This document shows positions 8,369 to 16,878 of a stretch of 64,000 nucleotides of DNA, one piece after another. The stretch comes from an uncultured Paracoccaceae bacterium (GTDB lineage Bacteria > Pseudomonadota > Alphaproteobacteria > Rhodobacterales > Rhodobacteraceae). The stretch lies in assembly GCA_947493335.1 (NCBI GenBank), contig CANLQO010000003.1, positions 62,001-126,000 on the forward strand. Reading direction: 5' to 3'. A program made the position numbers and the translations under genes. Below the pieces are notes generated by a model. The model did not search any database. It saw only the letters and a program-made list of their open reading frames with translations, and was not told the origin of the DNA. Within the stretch, counting starts at the first letter, position 1. Each line of letters begins with the position of its first letter.

Positions 8369-9562
8369 ATGAACATCCACGAATATCAGGCCAAGGCCCT
8401 TTTGAAGTCTTTTGGCGCACCGGTCAGCGACGGACGCCCGGTTTTGCGCGCCGAAGAAGCCAAGACAGCGGCAGGCGAACTTGATGGGCCGCTTTGGGTC
8501 GTGAAGGCGCAAATCCACGCGGGTGGCCGCGGCAAGGGCAAGTTCAAAGAGACGGACGCAGGCGAAGCCGGCGGCGTGCGCCTGACTAAATCCGTGGAAG
8601 AAGCCGCATCCGAGGCCAAGAAGATGCTGGGCCGTACACTCGTCACGCATCAGACCGGCCCGGTCGGCAAACAGGTCAACCGTATCTACATTGAAGACGG
8701 CTCTGGCATTGAGACCGAGATGTATCTGGCGCTTCTGGTGGATCGCGCAACAAGCCGCATCGGCTTTGTCTGCTCGACCGAAGGTGGGATGGATATCGAA
8801 GAGGTTGCCGCCTCGACCCCTGAAAAGATCCTCAACTTCACCGTGGACCCCGCCACCGGCTACCAGCCTTACCATGGTCGCCGCGTCGCTTTTGCGCTGG
8901 GGCTGACCGGCAATCAGGTCAAGCAATGCGTCAAGCTGATGGGCATCCTTTACAAGGCCTTCACCGAGAAGGACATGGAAATGCTCGAGATTAACCCGCT
9001 GATCGTGACAGACGGCGGCGATCTGAAGGTGCTGGATGCCAAGGTCTCTTTCGACGGCAACGCGGTGTATCGCCATCAGGATGTCGCTGCCCTGCGCGAC
9101 GAAACGGAAGAGGACCCCAAAGAACTTGCTGCCTCCAAATACGACCTGAACTACATCGCGCTGGATGGTGAGATTGGCTGCATGGTCAACGGCGCTGGTC
9201 TTGCGATGGCGACCATGGACATTATCAAGCTTTATGGTGCCGAACCGGCCAACTTCCTGGATGTCGGCGGCGGGGCCACCAAGGAAAAGGTGACAGAGGC
9301 CTTCAAGATCATCACTTCTGACCCCAACGTCAAAGGCATCCTTGTGAATATCTTTGGCGGCATCATGCGCTGTGACGTCATCGCTGAAGGCGTTGTTGCC
9401 GCCGTGAAAGAGGTGGGACTGAAGGTGCCGCTTGTCGTCCGCCTTGAAGGCACCAACGTCCAGCAAGGCAAGGATATCATCAATAACTCCGACGTTGACG
9501 TGATTGCTGCCGACGACCTGAAGGACGGCGCGCAGAAGATCGTGAAGGCGGTCAAGGGCTGA
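8369..9562 (+). CDS. sucC: Succinyl-CoA synthetase (ADP-forming) beta subunit
   Basis: This 397-residue protein begins [20 protein letters not shown], the universal SucC start. The ATP-grasp domain fills the first half ([27 protein letters not shown]). The C-terminal CoA-ligase-like domain includes [18 protein letters not shown] and [10 protein letters not shown]. With SucD it converts succinyl-CoA to succinate, making ATP or GTP. GCGGGGAAGC upstream serves as SD. Unusually, sucD does not follow directly: 1.35 kb carrying three small lipoprotein genes lies between them. Confidence 0.98.
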   Translation: MNIHEYQAKALLKSFGAPVSDGRPVLRAEEAKTAAGELDGPLWVVKAQIHAGGRGKGKFKETDAGEAGGVRLTKSVEEAASEAKKMLGRTLVTHQTGPVGKQVNRIYIEDGSGIETEMYLALLVDRATSRIGFVCSTEGGMDIEEVAASTPEKILNFTVDPATGYQPYHGRRVAFALGLTGNQVKQCVKLMGILYKAFTEKDMEMLEINPLIVTDGGDLKVLDAKVSFDGNAVYRHQDVAALRDETEEDPKELAASKYDLNYIALDGEIGCMVNGAGLAMATMDIIKLYGAEPANFLDVGGGATKEKVTEAFKIITSDPNVKGILVNIFGGIMRCDVIAEGVVAAVKEVGLKVPLVVRLEGTNVQQGKDIINNSDVDVIAADDLKDGAQKIVKAVKG

Positions 9563-9606
9563 ACTGGATGCTCGTGTCGCAACATCGTTTTCCGGCCACG
9601 CGGCGA

Positions 9607-9622
9607 CCGCGCATATGCGCGG
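9607..9622. repeat. 16-bp perfect palindrome in the sucC downstream gap
   Basis: CCGCGCATATGCGCGG lies 45 bp after the sucC stop, in a 264-bp stretch without a recognisable gene. No T-run follows, so it is more likely an mRNA-stabilising or processing hairpin than a terminator. Nothing else was recognised in 9563-9826. Confidence 0.5.
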
Positions 9623-9826
9623 CGCGCCACCGTGTGGATGGTCAACAGCGGCACACTGCAATCCGGGGTTGTGACCCTACGTCAGCCATTCAACCCGGGG
9701 AAATGGACGCGATTTCTCCCATTATGACGGCGGGGCGTCCTTCGCATAAATCCTCCATTCAAAGACGGATGGCCGTGGCAGACCGCCCGACATCCGCCGA
9801 GACTTGGAAGAAAAGGATTGTTTGTG

Positions 9827-10018
9827 ATGATGAAGTTTTGTCTGGCCGCCGTTCTGACCCTTGGCCTGTCGGGCTGCATGGGCAGCGGGACACCACAGAA
9901 TTCCGCCGCCGCGCTGGATACGCATTCTGCCAGTTGCGCCAATCCCAACATGGGAACCGCGAATGGCCTGCCAATGCGCTGCGGACCGCAGGTCGCAAAG
10001 CCCTATTCCTATCAGTAA
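9827..10018 (+). CDS. Small lipoprotein 1 of three tandem paralogues (NGLPMRCGPQ family)
   Basis: This is a 63-residue protein. The ORF track starts at a TTG; the ATG at 9827 is preferred because AAGGA lies 9 bases upstream. MMKFCLAAVLTLGLSGC is a lipoprotein signal with lipobox LSGC. The mature chain is short and polar and ends SCANPNMGTANGLPMRCGPQ followed by VAKPYSYQ. The motif from NGLPMRCGPQ to the final aromatic residue, and one more Cys 15 residues before the motif Cys, are shared with the two genes that follow. Likely an outer- or inner-membrane lipoprotein facing the periplasm. No known family was recognised. Confidence 0.7.
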   Translation: MMKFCLAAVLTLGLSGCMGSGTPQNSAAALDTHSASCANPNMGTANGLPMRCGPQVAKPYSYQ

Positions 10019-10030
10019 CGCGTGATTTCA

Positions 10031-10062
10031 GCGGGCCGCGACCTGATTGGTCGGCGGCCCGC
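10031..10062 (+). other. Strong hairpin after lipoprotein gene 1
   Basis: GCGGGCCGCGACC pairs with GGTCGGCGGCCCGC around a TGATT loop, with one bulged base. There is no T-run, so this is probably an mRNA 3'-end stabiliser or a weak attenuator. Confidence 0.55.
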
Positions 10063-10183
10063 AGGCCAGCGACCCCGCCCCCAAATGATCACATTTTAGA
10101 CAAATCAGAGCTTCATCCCCATGCGACACCTTTTGCAAAGGTCCGCTCGGACCGCGTTGCAGACGTGTCAAAGGATGAACGTT

Positions 10184-10387
10184 ATGAAGAAAATCGCACT
10201 GCCACTCTTTCTGGCTTCGACGTTGACGGCCTGTATGGGCACCAGCGCACCCGTCAACGTGGTGCAGACAGAGGTCGTCTCGACTTCTGGCGTGGCGACA
10301 GCCTGCCCCAGCGTCCACATGCGGACAACCAATGGCCTGCCAATGCGCTGCGGGCCACAGACGGTCAAACCTTACACCTACCAGTAA
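10184..10387 (+). CDS. Small lipoprotein 2 of three tandem paralogues (NGLPMRCGPQ family)
   Basis: This is a 67-residue protein from the ATG at 10184 (AAGGA 8 bases upstream; an in-frame ATG at 10175 overlaps the SD). MKKIALPLFLASTLTAC is a lipoprotein signal with lipobox LTAC. The mature part has a somewhat longer variable linker, then ACPSVHMRTTNGLPMRCGPQ and TVKPYTYQ. At DNA level the motif is nearly the same as in gene 1, which points to recent tandem duplication. Function unknown; same inferred location as gene 1. Confidence 0.7.
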   Translation: MKKIALPLFLASTLTACMGTSAPVNVVQTEVVSTSGVATACPSVHMRTTNGLPMRCGPQTVKPYTYQ

Positions 10388-10403
10388 GACCGCAGAAATC
10401 TTC

Positions 10404-10422
10404 GGCAGCGTCACCCGCTGCC
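10404..10422 (+). other. Small hairpin after lipoprotein gene 2
   Basis: The 7-bp perfect stem GGCAGCG / CGCTGCC has a 5-base loop, 16 bp past the stop. No T-run follows. The remaining bases up to 10606 hold nothing recognisable. Confidence 0.4.
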
Positions 10423-10606
10423 CAAACCGGCAAAGACCTGCCCAGACGTGCCTTAACGTCTCGGCAAGGCTTTGCCATGCAATTGCCATATCGCTTCCAT
10501 CTTGTCGCCGCCGGTCGTTGTCATGGTCATGACATCAAAACCGCGTTGGCTGGCCTGTTCTGGGGGGCAGCACGCCCTGAAACAGACCAGTCAAAGGACC
10601 AAAGAC

Positions 10607-10795
10607 ATGATGAAGTTCGCAACGCTCGCCACCATTGCCCTGATGCTTTCGGGTTGCCTCGAATCCGGCGGCGGCGCCTCCGTCGCGCGTCTGGACACCC
10701 TGTCGTCAAGCTGCGGCAGCACCCATATGCAGACCATGAACGGCCTGCCGATGCGCTGCGGCCCGCAAACAGCGGCCCCCTACACCTTCAAGTAA
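10607..10795 (+). CDS. Small lipoprotein 3 of three tandem paralogues (NGLPMRCGPQ family)
   Basis: This is a 62-residue protein from the ATG at 10607 with AAAGGA 8 bases upstream; the ORF-track entry carries a 45-codon spurious extension. MMKFATLATIALMLSGC is a lipoprotein signal with lipobox LSGC. The mature part ends SCGSTHMQTMNGLPMRCGPQ, then TAAPYTFK. It keeps both conserved cysteines of the family but uses more divergent codons than copies 1 and 2, so it is probably the older split. It is followed by a hairpin and sucD. Confidence 0.7.
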   Translation: MMKFATLATIALMLSGCLESGGGASVARLDTLSSSCGSTHMQTMNGLPMRCGPQTAAPYTFK

Positions 10796-10820
10796 CGCTC
10801 GCTGACATCACAGCCTTCCA

Positions 10821-10855
10821 AGGGGCCGGACCTGCACATGCGGGTCCGGCCCTTT
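10821..10855 (+). terminator. Terminator-like hairpin between lipoprotein gene 3 and sucD
   Basis: GGGCCGGACC (10823-10832) pairs perfectly with GGTCCGGCCC (10843-10852) around a 10-base loop, followed by only three T residues. It stands 53 bp before sucD. A strong terminator here would cut sucD-sucA-sucB off from the sucC promoter, so partial readthrough or a separate sucD promoter is implied. Confidence 0.6.
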
Positions 10856-10907
10856 GCGCATGTGCTGCCTCCAAACGCTTAATCGTTTCGCAATAAGGAC
10901 CAAAACC

Positions 10908-11789
10908 ATGGCCATTCTCGTCGATAAACACACCCGCGTCATCTGTCAGGGTCTCACCGGCTCTCAAGGTACGTTCCATTCCGAGCAGGCCATCGCATAC
11001 GGCACGCAGATGGTCGGCGGCGTGACCCCCGGCAAAGGCGGCCAGACCCATTTGGACCTGCCGATCTTCAATTCCGTGCATGAGGCGAAAGCCAAAACCG
11101 AGGCGAACGCGTCTGTGATCTACGTGCCACCCCCCTTTGCGGCGGATTCCATCCTCGAGGCGATTGACGCCGAGATGGAGCTGATCATCTGCATCACCGA
11201 AGGCATCCCGGTGCTGGATATGATGCGGGTCAAGCGCGCGCTGGAAGGGTCCGCCAGTCGTCTGATTGGCCCCAACTGCCCCGGCATCATCACGCCCGAC
11301 GCCTGCAAGATCGGGATTATGCCCGGCCACATCCACAAGCGCGGTTCAGTGGGTGTTGTGTCCCGCTCGGGCACGCTGACCTACGAGGCGGTCAAGCAGA
11401 CGTCCGATAGCGGCCTTGGCCAGTCCACCGCCGTGGGCATCGGCGGTGACCCGATCAAGGGGACAGAGCATATCGACGTGCTCGACATGTTCCTTGATGA
11501 TGATGAGACACACTCAATGATCATGATTGGTGAGATTGGCGGCTCTGCCGAGGAAGAAGCCGCAGAATTTCTGACCGAGCAGAAGAAAAAGGGCCGCTGG
11601 AAGCCGGTTGCCGGTTTCATCGCCGGTCGCACCGCCCCTCCGGGCCGCCGCATGGGCCACGCGGGCGCGATTGTCGCGGGCGGCAAGGGTGACGCTGAGT
11701 CGAAGATCGAAGCCATGAAATCCGCCGGCATCGTGGTGGCCGACAGCCCCGCGACGCTGGGCGAAGCTGTGCTTGAGGCTATCGGCTAA
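10908..11789 (+). CDS. sucD: Succinyl-CoA synthetase alpha subunit
   Basis: This is a 293-residue protein from the ATG at 10908 ([15 protein letters not shown]), with AAGGAC upstream; the ORF-track start is 18 codons too early. The CoA-binding domain has [15 protein letters not shown] and [36 protein letters not shown] and the phosphohistidine loop [13 protein letters not shown] are all present. It partners SucC in the succinyl-CoA to succinate step. Confidence 0.98.
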   Translation: MAILVDKHTRVICQGLTGSQGTFHSEQAIAYGTQMVGGVTPGKGGQTHLDLPIFNSVHEAKAKTEANASVIYVPPPFAADSILEAIDAEMELIICITEGIPVLDMMRVKRALEGSASRLIGPNCPGIITPDACKIGIMPGHIHKRGSVGVVSRSGTLTYEAVKQTSDSGLGQSTAVGIGGDPIKGTEHIDVLDMFLDDDETHSMIMIGEIGGSAEEEAAEFLTEQKKKGRWKPVAGFIAGRTAPPGRRMGHAGAIVAGGKGDAESKIEAMKSAGIVVADSPATLGEAVLEAIG

Positions 11790-11824
11790 TGCCCAACGGG
11801 TGCTGCATCAATACCAAGAGCAGC

Positions 11825-11873
11825 GCCGGACCCAAGGGGGGGCGTAAAGCGCCCGTCCTGGGGGGCGGATCGA
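11825..11873. repeat. REP-like palindromic element, degenerate copy (sucD-sucA gap)
   Basis: The core GGGCG-TAAA-GCGCCC sits inside GGACCCAAGGGGGGGCG ... CTGGGGGGCGGATCG. The arrangement and much of the sequence recur at 16132-16190, downstream of sucB. This copy has a weaker outer stem. It is probably a folded RNA element or an extragenic palindromic repeat. The rest of the 160-bp gap before sucA shows no gene. Confidence 0.55.
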
Positions 11874-11950
11874 AGTCATCGAGCCTAAGTTTCTTCAACG
11901 CCAGCGCGGGCGAACACGCGCGTATCTATATTGATTGCTGAGGTCCCATC

Positions 11951-14905
11951 ATGAACGACCATTCCCCCAACGACGTCTTTCACGCCTCTTCCTTCATGCA
12001 GGGGCATAATGCGGAATACGTGGAACAGCTTTACGCCCGCTACGCCGACAATCCCGGTGCTGTGGATGAAAGCTGGCAGGCCTTCTTTCGCTCGCTGGGC
12101 GATGCGCCCGCTGATGCCAAGGCAGAGGCCGCTGGGCCGTCTTGGGCACGTCACGACTGGCCGCCCGTCCCCAACGATGACCTGACCGCCGCGCTCGACG
12201 GCCAATGGCCCGCCGAACCCGAAGCGGCTGGGAAAAAGATCAAGGACAAGGCCGCCGAAAAGGGCGTCACGCTGGACGAAAGCCAGGTCCGCGCGGCCGT
12301 GCTCGACAGTATCCGCGCGCTAATGATCATCCGCGCCTACCGCATTCGGGGCCACCTGATCGCAGACCTCGACCCGCTGGGCATGCGGGCCAACACGCCA
12401 CATCCGGAACTTGATCCGGCCTCTTACGGTTTCACTGCGGCGGACATGGATCGCCCGATTTTCATCGACAACGTGCTGGGCCTAGAGGTCGCCACGATGA
12501 ACGAGATCATCGCCATCGTGAAGCGCACCTATTGTGGCACCTTTGCGCTGCAATACATGCATATTTCCAACCCTGAAGAGGCCGGTTGGCTGAAAGAGCG
12601 GATCGAAGGCGTTCACAAGGAAATCAGCTTTACCAAGGAAGGCCGGAAGGCGATCTTGAACAGCTTGGTTGAGGCTGAGGGATTTGAGAAATTCCTGCAC
12701 GTCAAATACATGGGCACCAAGCGCTTCGGCCTTGATGGCGGCGAGGCGCTGATCCCCGCTATGGAGCAGATCATCAAACGCGGCGGCCAACTGGGGCTTG
12801 AGGATATCGTAATCGGTATGCCCCACCGGGGCCGCCTGTCGGTCCTCGCCAATGTGATGGAGAAACCCTACCGCGCGATCTTTAACGAATTTCAGGGCGG
12901 CAGCTTCAAACCCGAGGACGTAGATGGCTCGGGCGATGTGAAATATCACCTTGGTGCCTCGTCTGACCGGACGTTTGACGACAACACCGTGCACCTGTCG
13001 CTGACGGCGAACCCCTCTCACCTTGAGGCGGTGAACCCCGTGGTGCTCGGCAAGGTCCGCGCCAAGCAAGACCAGAAAAAGGACGACGACCGCATCAAGG
13101 TAATGGGCATCCTGCTGCATGGTGATGCGGCCTTTGCCGGGCAGGGTGTCGTGGCAGAAGGCTTTGGTCTTTCCGGCCTTAAGGGGCACAAGACCGGCGG
13201 CACGATGCACATCGTGGTGAACAACCAGATCGGCTTTACCACCGCGCCGCACTTCTCACGCTCCAGCCCCTATCCCACCGATATCGCGCTGATGGTTGAA
13301 GCGCCGATTTTCCACGTCAATGGCGACGATCCAGAGGCCGTTGTGCATGCCGCTCGTGTCGCGACCGAGTTCCGTCAGAAGTTCCACAAGGATGTGGTGC
13401 TCGACATCATCTGCTACCGCCGCTTTGGTCATAACGAAGGCGATGAGCCGATGTTCACCAACCCGGTGATGTACAAAAAGATCAAGACCCACAAGACGAC
13501 GCTGACGCTTTATACCGAACGTCTGGTACGCGACGGGCTGATCCCGGAAGGCGAGATCGAGGATATGAAAGCGGCCTTTCAGGCCCACCTCAACGACGAA
13601 TTCGAGACCGGCAAAAACTACAAACCAAACAAGGCCGACTGGCTGGATGGGCGTTGGTCGCATCTGGATAAGAACGATGCCGACTACCAGCGCGGCCAAA
13701 CAGCGATCAAGCCAGAGACGATGGCAGAGATCGGCAAGGCCCTGACCACCGCGCCAGAGGGTTTCAAAACCCACCGCACGGTGGAGCGCCTGCTGACGGC
13801 AAAGGCCGAGATGTTCAAATCCGGTACCGGATTTGACTGGGCTACGGGTGAGGCCTTGGCCTTCGGGTCACTCGCGGTCGAAGGTTTCCCGGTCCGGTTG
13901 GCCGGTCAGGATTGTACCCGCGGCACGTTCAGCCATCGCCATTCGGCCCTGATCAATCAGGACGACGAAACGCGTTACTACCCGCTCAACAATATCCGCG
14001 CCGGACAGGCTCAATATGAAGTCATTGACTCGATGCTGTCGGAATATGCGGTGCTGGGGTTCGAATACGGCTACTCACTTGCCGAACCCAACGCGCTGGT
14101 CATGTGGGAGGCGCAGTTTGGCGACTTCGCAAACGGCGCGCAGATCATGTTCGACCAGTTCATCTCTTCAGGCGAAAGCAAATGGCTGCGCATGTCCGGC
14201 CTCGTCTGCCTTCTGCCCCATGGCTACGAAGGGCAAGGGCCGGAACACTCCTCGGCCCGTCTGGAACGGTTCCTGACCATGTGCGGCGGTGACAACTGGA
14301 TCGTGGCCAATTGCACCACACCTGCGAACTATTTCCACATCCTGCGGCGCCAGATCCACCGCGACTTCCGCAAGCCGCTGATCATCATGACACCGAAATC
14401 CCTGTTGCGGCACAAGATGGCCGTCAGCCGCGCCGAAGAATTCCAGACTGGCAGTTCCTTCCATCGGGTGCTGTGGGATGACGCCCAACACGGCAATTCC
14501 GATACCAAGCTGAAGCCGGACGACAAGATCAAGCGGGTCGTGATGTGCTCTGGCAAGGTCTACTTTGACCTTCTTGAAAAGCGCGACGAGATGGGGATCG
14601 ACGATACCTATTTGATGCGGTTCGAACAGTTCTACCCCTTCCCCGCGCAATCCGCGGTGAATGAGCTGCAACGCTTCAAGAACGCTGAAATGGTCTGGTG
14701 TCAGGAAGAGCCCAAGAACCAGGGCGCATGGTCCTTTATGGAACCCAACATTGAATGGGTGCTGACTCGGATCAAAGCCAAAAACACCCGGCCCAGTTAT
14801 GCTGGCCGGCCCGCTGCGGCCTCACCCGCCACGGGCCTCGCAAGCCAGCACAAAGCACAACAGGCGGCGCTTGTCGCCGACGCCCTGAACATCAAAGGAA
14901 ACTAA
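11951..14905 (+). CDS. sucA: 2-oxoglutarate dehydrogenase E1 component
   Basis: This 984-residue protein has full E1o length. The N terminus (HASSFMQGHNAEYVEQLYARY, then NPGAVDESWQAFFRSLGD) is the SucA lead. RAYRIRGHLIADLDPLG, GMPHRGRLSVLANVM, HLGASSDR and LTANPSHLEAVNPVVLGK match the thiamine-diphosphate domain. CTRGTFSHRHSA and EYGYSLAEPNALVMWEAQFGDF match the transketolase-like half. It decarboxylates 2-oxoglutarate and reductively succinylates the SucB lipoyl group. Three bases separate it from sucB. Confidence 0.98.
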   Translation: MNDHSPNDVFHASSFMQGHNAEYVEQLYARYADNPGAVDESWQAFFRSLGDAPADAKAEAAGPSWARHDWPPVPNDDLTAALDGQWPAEPEAAGKKIKDKAAEKGVTLDESQVRAAVLDSIRALMIIRAYRIRGHLIADLDPLGMRANTPHPELDPASYGFTAADMDRPIFIDNVLGLEVATMNEIIAIVKRTYCGTFALQYMHISNPEEAGWLKERIEGVHKEISFTKEGRKAILNSLVEAEGFEKFLHVKYMGTKRFGLDGGEALIPAMEQIIKRGGQLGLEDIVIGMPHRGRLSVLANVMEKPYRAIFNEFQGGSFKPEDVDGSGDVKYHLGASSDRTFDDNTVHLSLTANPSHLEAVNPVVLGKVRAKQDQKKDDDRIKVMGILLHGDAAFAGQGVVAEGFGLSGLKGHKTGGTMHIVVNNQIGFTTAPHFSRSSPYPTDIALMVEAPIFHVNGDDPEAVVHAARVATEFRQKFHKDVVLDIICYRRFGHNEGDEPMFTNPVMYKKIKTHKTTLTLYTERLVRDGLIPEGEIEDMKAAFQAHLNDEFETGKNYKPNKADWLDGRWSHLDKNDADYQRGQTAIKPETMAEIGKALTTAPEGFKTHRTVERLLTAKAEMFKSGTGFDWATGEALAFGSLAVEGFPVRLAGQDCTRGTFSHRHSALINQDDETRYYPLNNIRAGQAQYEVIDSMLSEYAVLGFEYGYSLAEPNALVMWEAQFGDFANGAQIMFDQFISSGESKWLRMSGLVCLLPHGYEGQGPEHSSARLERFLTMCGGDNWIVANCTTPANYFHILRRQIHRDFRKPLIIMTPKSLLRHKMAVSRAEEFQTGSSFHRVLWDDAQHGNSDTKLKPDDKIKRVVMCSGKVYFDLLEKRDEMGIDDTYLMRFEQFYPFPAQSAVNELQRFKNAEMVWCQEEPKNQGAWSFMEPNIEWVLTRIKAKNTRPSYAGRPAAASPATGLASQHKAQQAALVADALNIKGN

Positions 14906-14908
14906 GTC

Positions 14909-16108
14909 ATGAGCACCGAAGTCCGCGTCCCCACCCTTGGTGAAAGCGTCACAGAAGCGACCGTCGCCACATGGTTCAAGCAGCCCGGCGATGCCGTGGC
15001 GGTCGATGAAATGCTGTGCGAATTGGAAACCGATAAGGTCACAGTCGAGGTGCCAAGCCCCGTCGCGGGTACCCTGTCCGAAATCGTCGCCGCCGAAGGT
15101 GACACCGTCGGCGTTGATGCCCTTCTGGCCCAGATCGCCGAAGGTGACGCAGCCCCAGCCCCTGCCAAGGCCGATGCGGGCGCGCCAGCAACCAAAGAGG
15201 CCCCCGCTGAAGCCCCGGCCCCGGCAGCAGCCAAGGACGTTGAAGACGCGCCATCGGCCAAGAAACTGATGGCGGAAAACAACCTCACCGACGTCACGGG
15301 CACCGGCAAGGATGGCCGCGTGATGAAAGAGGATGTGCTGAACGCCCTCGCCTCACCTGCCCCGGCACCTGCCGCGGCCCCCCGCGCCCCGGTGGCCGCC
15401 GATCAGGCCGCGCGCGAGGAACGGGTCAAGATGACCCGCCTGCGCCAGACCATCGCCAAGCGCCTGAAAGACAGCCAGAATACGGCTGCGATGCTGACCA
15501 CCTATAATGAGGTCGACATGACCGAGGTCATGGCATTGCGCAATGAATACAAGGACTTGTTCCTCAAGAAGCATGGCGTGAAACTGGGCTTCATGTCGTT
15601 TTTCACCAAGGCCTGCGTTCATGCCCTGCGCGAGGTGCCAGAGGTCAACGCCGAGATCGACGGCACCGACATCGTCTACAAGAACTACGTCAATATGGGC
15701 ATCGCCGCGGGCACACCAACCGGCCTTGTGGTGCCTGTGATCAACGACGCCGACGCCATGTCCTTTGCCGCCATCGAAAAGGCAATTGCCGAAAAGGGCG
15801 CCAAAGCCCGTGACGGCAAGCTCTCGATGGCTGAAATGCAGGGCGGCACCTTCACGATCTCGAACGGGGGCGTCTATGGCTCGCTGATGTCCTCACCCAT
15901 CCTTAACCCGCCGCAGTCAGGTATTCTGGGGATGCACAAAATCCAGGAACGCCCGATGGCCATTAACGGTCAGGTCGTGATCCGCCCGATGATGTATCTG
16001 GCCCTGTCCTACGACCACCGGATCGTCGACGGCAAAGGTGCTGTGACCTTCCTTGTGCGGGTGAAAGAAGCGCTTGAGGACCCACGCCGGTTGCTGATGG
16101 ATTTGTGA
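14909..16108 (+). CDS. sucB: Dihydrolipoyllysine succinyltransferase, E2 of 2-oxoglutarate dehydrogenase
   Basis: This 399-residue protein has one N-terminal lipoyl domain with the lipoylated Lys43 in [11 protein letters not shown]. An Ala/Pro linker follows (about residues 75-112), then a peripheral-subunit binding domain ([20 protein letters not shown]) and the catalytic domain ending with [16 protein letters not shown], where the His is catalytic. It forms the core of the complex with SucA and Lpd. Confidence 0.97.
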   Translation: MSTEVRVPTLGESVTEATVATWFKQPGDAVAVDEMLCELETDKVTVEVPSPVAGTLSEIVAAEGDTVGVDALLAQIAEGDAAPAPAKADAGAPATKEAPAEAPAPAAAKDVEDAPSAKKLMAENNLTDVTGTGKDGRVMKEDVLNALASPAPAPAAAPRAPVAADQAAREERVKMTRLRQTIAKRLKDSQNTAAMLTTYNEVDMTEVMALRNEYKDLFLKKHGVKLGFMSFFTKACVHALREVPEVNAEIDGTDIVYKNYVNMGIAAGTPTGLVVPVINDADAMSFAAIEKAIAEKGAKARDGKLSMAEMQGGTFTISNGGVYGSLMSSPILNPPQSGILGMHKIQERPMAINGQVVIRPMMYLALSYDHRIVDGKGAVTFLVRVKEALEDPRRLLMDL

Positions 16109-16131
16109 TCTGATGTGCCACCTCGACCATA

Positions 16132-16190
16132 GGGCAGTGCCCGATCCGAGGGTGGGCGTGAAGCGCCCGCCCGTGGGGGCGGGTCGGGCG
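16132..16190. repeat. REP-like nested palindrome downstream of sucB
   Basis: The outer arms GGGCAGTGCCCGATCC and GGGTCGGGCGCTGCCC pair over 16 bp, with only two G-T type mismatches. They enclose an inner GGTGGGCG-TGAA-GCGCCCGCCC hairpin. It is a better-preserved relative of the element at 11825-11873. It may protect or terminate the sucAB message. A further small hairpin (GCCCGGC/GCCGGGC) follows directly. Confidence 0.6.
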
Positions 16191-16218
16191 CTGCCCGGCA
16201 AAGCCGGGCGGGACCACC

Positions 16219-16338
16219 TCAGACCATGGACGGAATGAACGTGAACGATCCATTTTCCAGTCGTGTCATCAGCATCAGATCTTCTTTGGCGCGCAGCACG
16301 CATCCATTCGCGTCGATCAACGACAACACGGATGTCAC
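16219..16338 (-). CDS. Candidate small ORF antisense to the sucB-MAPEG gap (uncertain)
   Basis: A GTG at 16338 opens a 39-codon frame reading (M)TSVLSLIDANGCVLRAKEDL, then MLMTRLENGSFTFIPSMV. The residue pattern looks protein-like (amphipathic, no arginine/proline bias), unlike the upstream extension shown in the ORF track. No convincing SD was seen. The opposite strand also has a 41-codon frame (ATG at 16226) ending in an ATGA overlap with the MAPEG start, so either, or neither, may be real. Confidence 0.25.
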   Translation of the reverse strand: MTSVLSLIDANGCVLRAKEDLMLMTRLENGSFTFIPSMV

Positions 16339-16344
16339 TTTGCA

Positions 16345-16758
16345 ATGACCCCCGAACTCACCGTCCTCGCCTACGCCATTATCCTGCAGGCCCTGCAATT
16401 CTGCTGGTTGTCCGTTGCGGCCAATCGCGAGCTTGGGACAGGCAAGACCGCATCGCCGCGTGATCCGGAACGTCTGGGCGGCAAGCGACTTGAGGAACTT
16501 GTCACGGCACGCACCAGCCGCCTGTTTCGCGCGATGAACAACCATTTTGAGGCGCTGATCTTGTTCACCGCAGCCGTCGCCGTGATCTCTCTGGCCGATA
16601 AGAACACCGGCTTTTCCGCGATCTGCGCCTGGACCTATCTGGGCGCGCGCGTCCTTTACGTTCCCGCCTACTACTTCGGCCTGTCGCCCTGGCGCTCGCT
16701 GATCTGGTTTGTCGGGTTTACCGCCACCATGCTGATGTTACTGTCAGCATTAATTTAA
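16345..16758 (+). CDS. MAPEG family membrane protein
   Basis: This 137-residue protein has four hydrophobic segments. The MAPEG core is visible: RLFRAMNNHFEALILFTAAV (the R..NHFE segment of the glutathione-binding site) and LGARVLYVPAYYFGLSPWRSLIWF. Family members conjugate or reduce with glutathione in the membrane; the bacterial substrate is generally unknown. It lies between sucB and lpd on the same strand, a position often seen for accessory genes in this cluster, with no evident metabolic tie. Confidence 0.85.
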   Translation: MTPELTVLAYAIILQALQFCWLSVAANRELGTGKTASPRDPERLGGKRLEELVTARTSRLFRAMNNHFEALILFTAAVAVISLADKNTGFSAICAWTYLGARVLYVPAYYFGLSPWRSLIWFVGFTATMLMLLSALI

Positions 16759-16811
16759 CGCCGCGCGGGCACCGTACGGTTAACGCGCTTTAAGAAATAC
16801 GTTCGCATCGA

Positions 16812-16852
16812 TTGCGTACGCATTGTGTATGGGTTGTGCATAGTTTGTGCAT
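16812..16852. promoter_or_regulatory. Four 11-bp phased repeats (TTGyGyAy) in the lpd promoter region
   Basis: TTGCGTAC (16812), TTGTGTAT (16823), TTGTGCAT (16834) and TTGTGCAT (16845) start exactly 11 bp apart. A weaker GTTCGCAT at 16801 keeps the same phase. The array ends 26 bp before the lpd ATG. Regular one-turn spacing suggests cooperative binding of a regulator along one DNA face. No matching regulator was identified. Confidence 0.5.
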
Positions 16853-16878
16853 ACCCGATTCAGCCAAGGAGAAGGCCC

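Noticed and set aside
8348-9661. 437-codon minus-strand frame antisense to sucC
   Set aside because: It lies opposite a certain gene, shows His/Val-rich shadow composition and has no family motif.
9568-10896. 442-codon plus-strand frame spanning the three lipoprotein genes
   Set aside because: It has no SD and is rich in Arg/Pro/His, as GC-rich shadow frames are. It overlaps three genes whose signal peptides, SDs and mutual similarity are clear.
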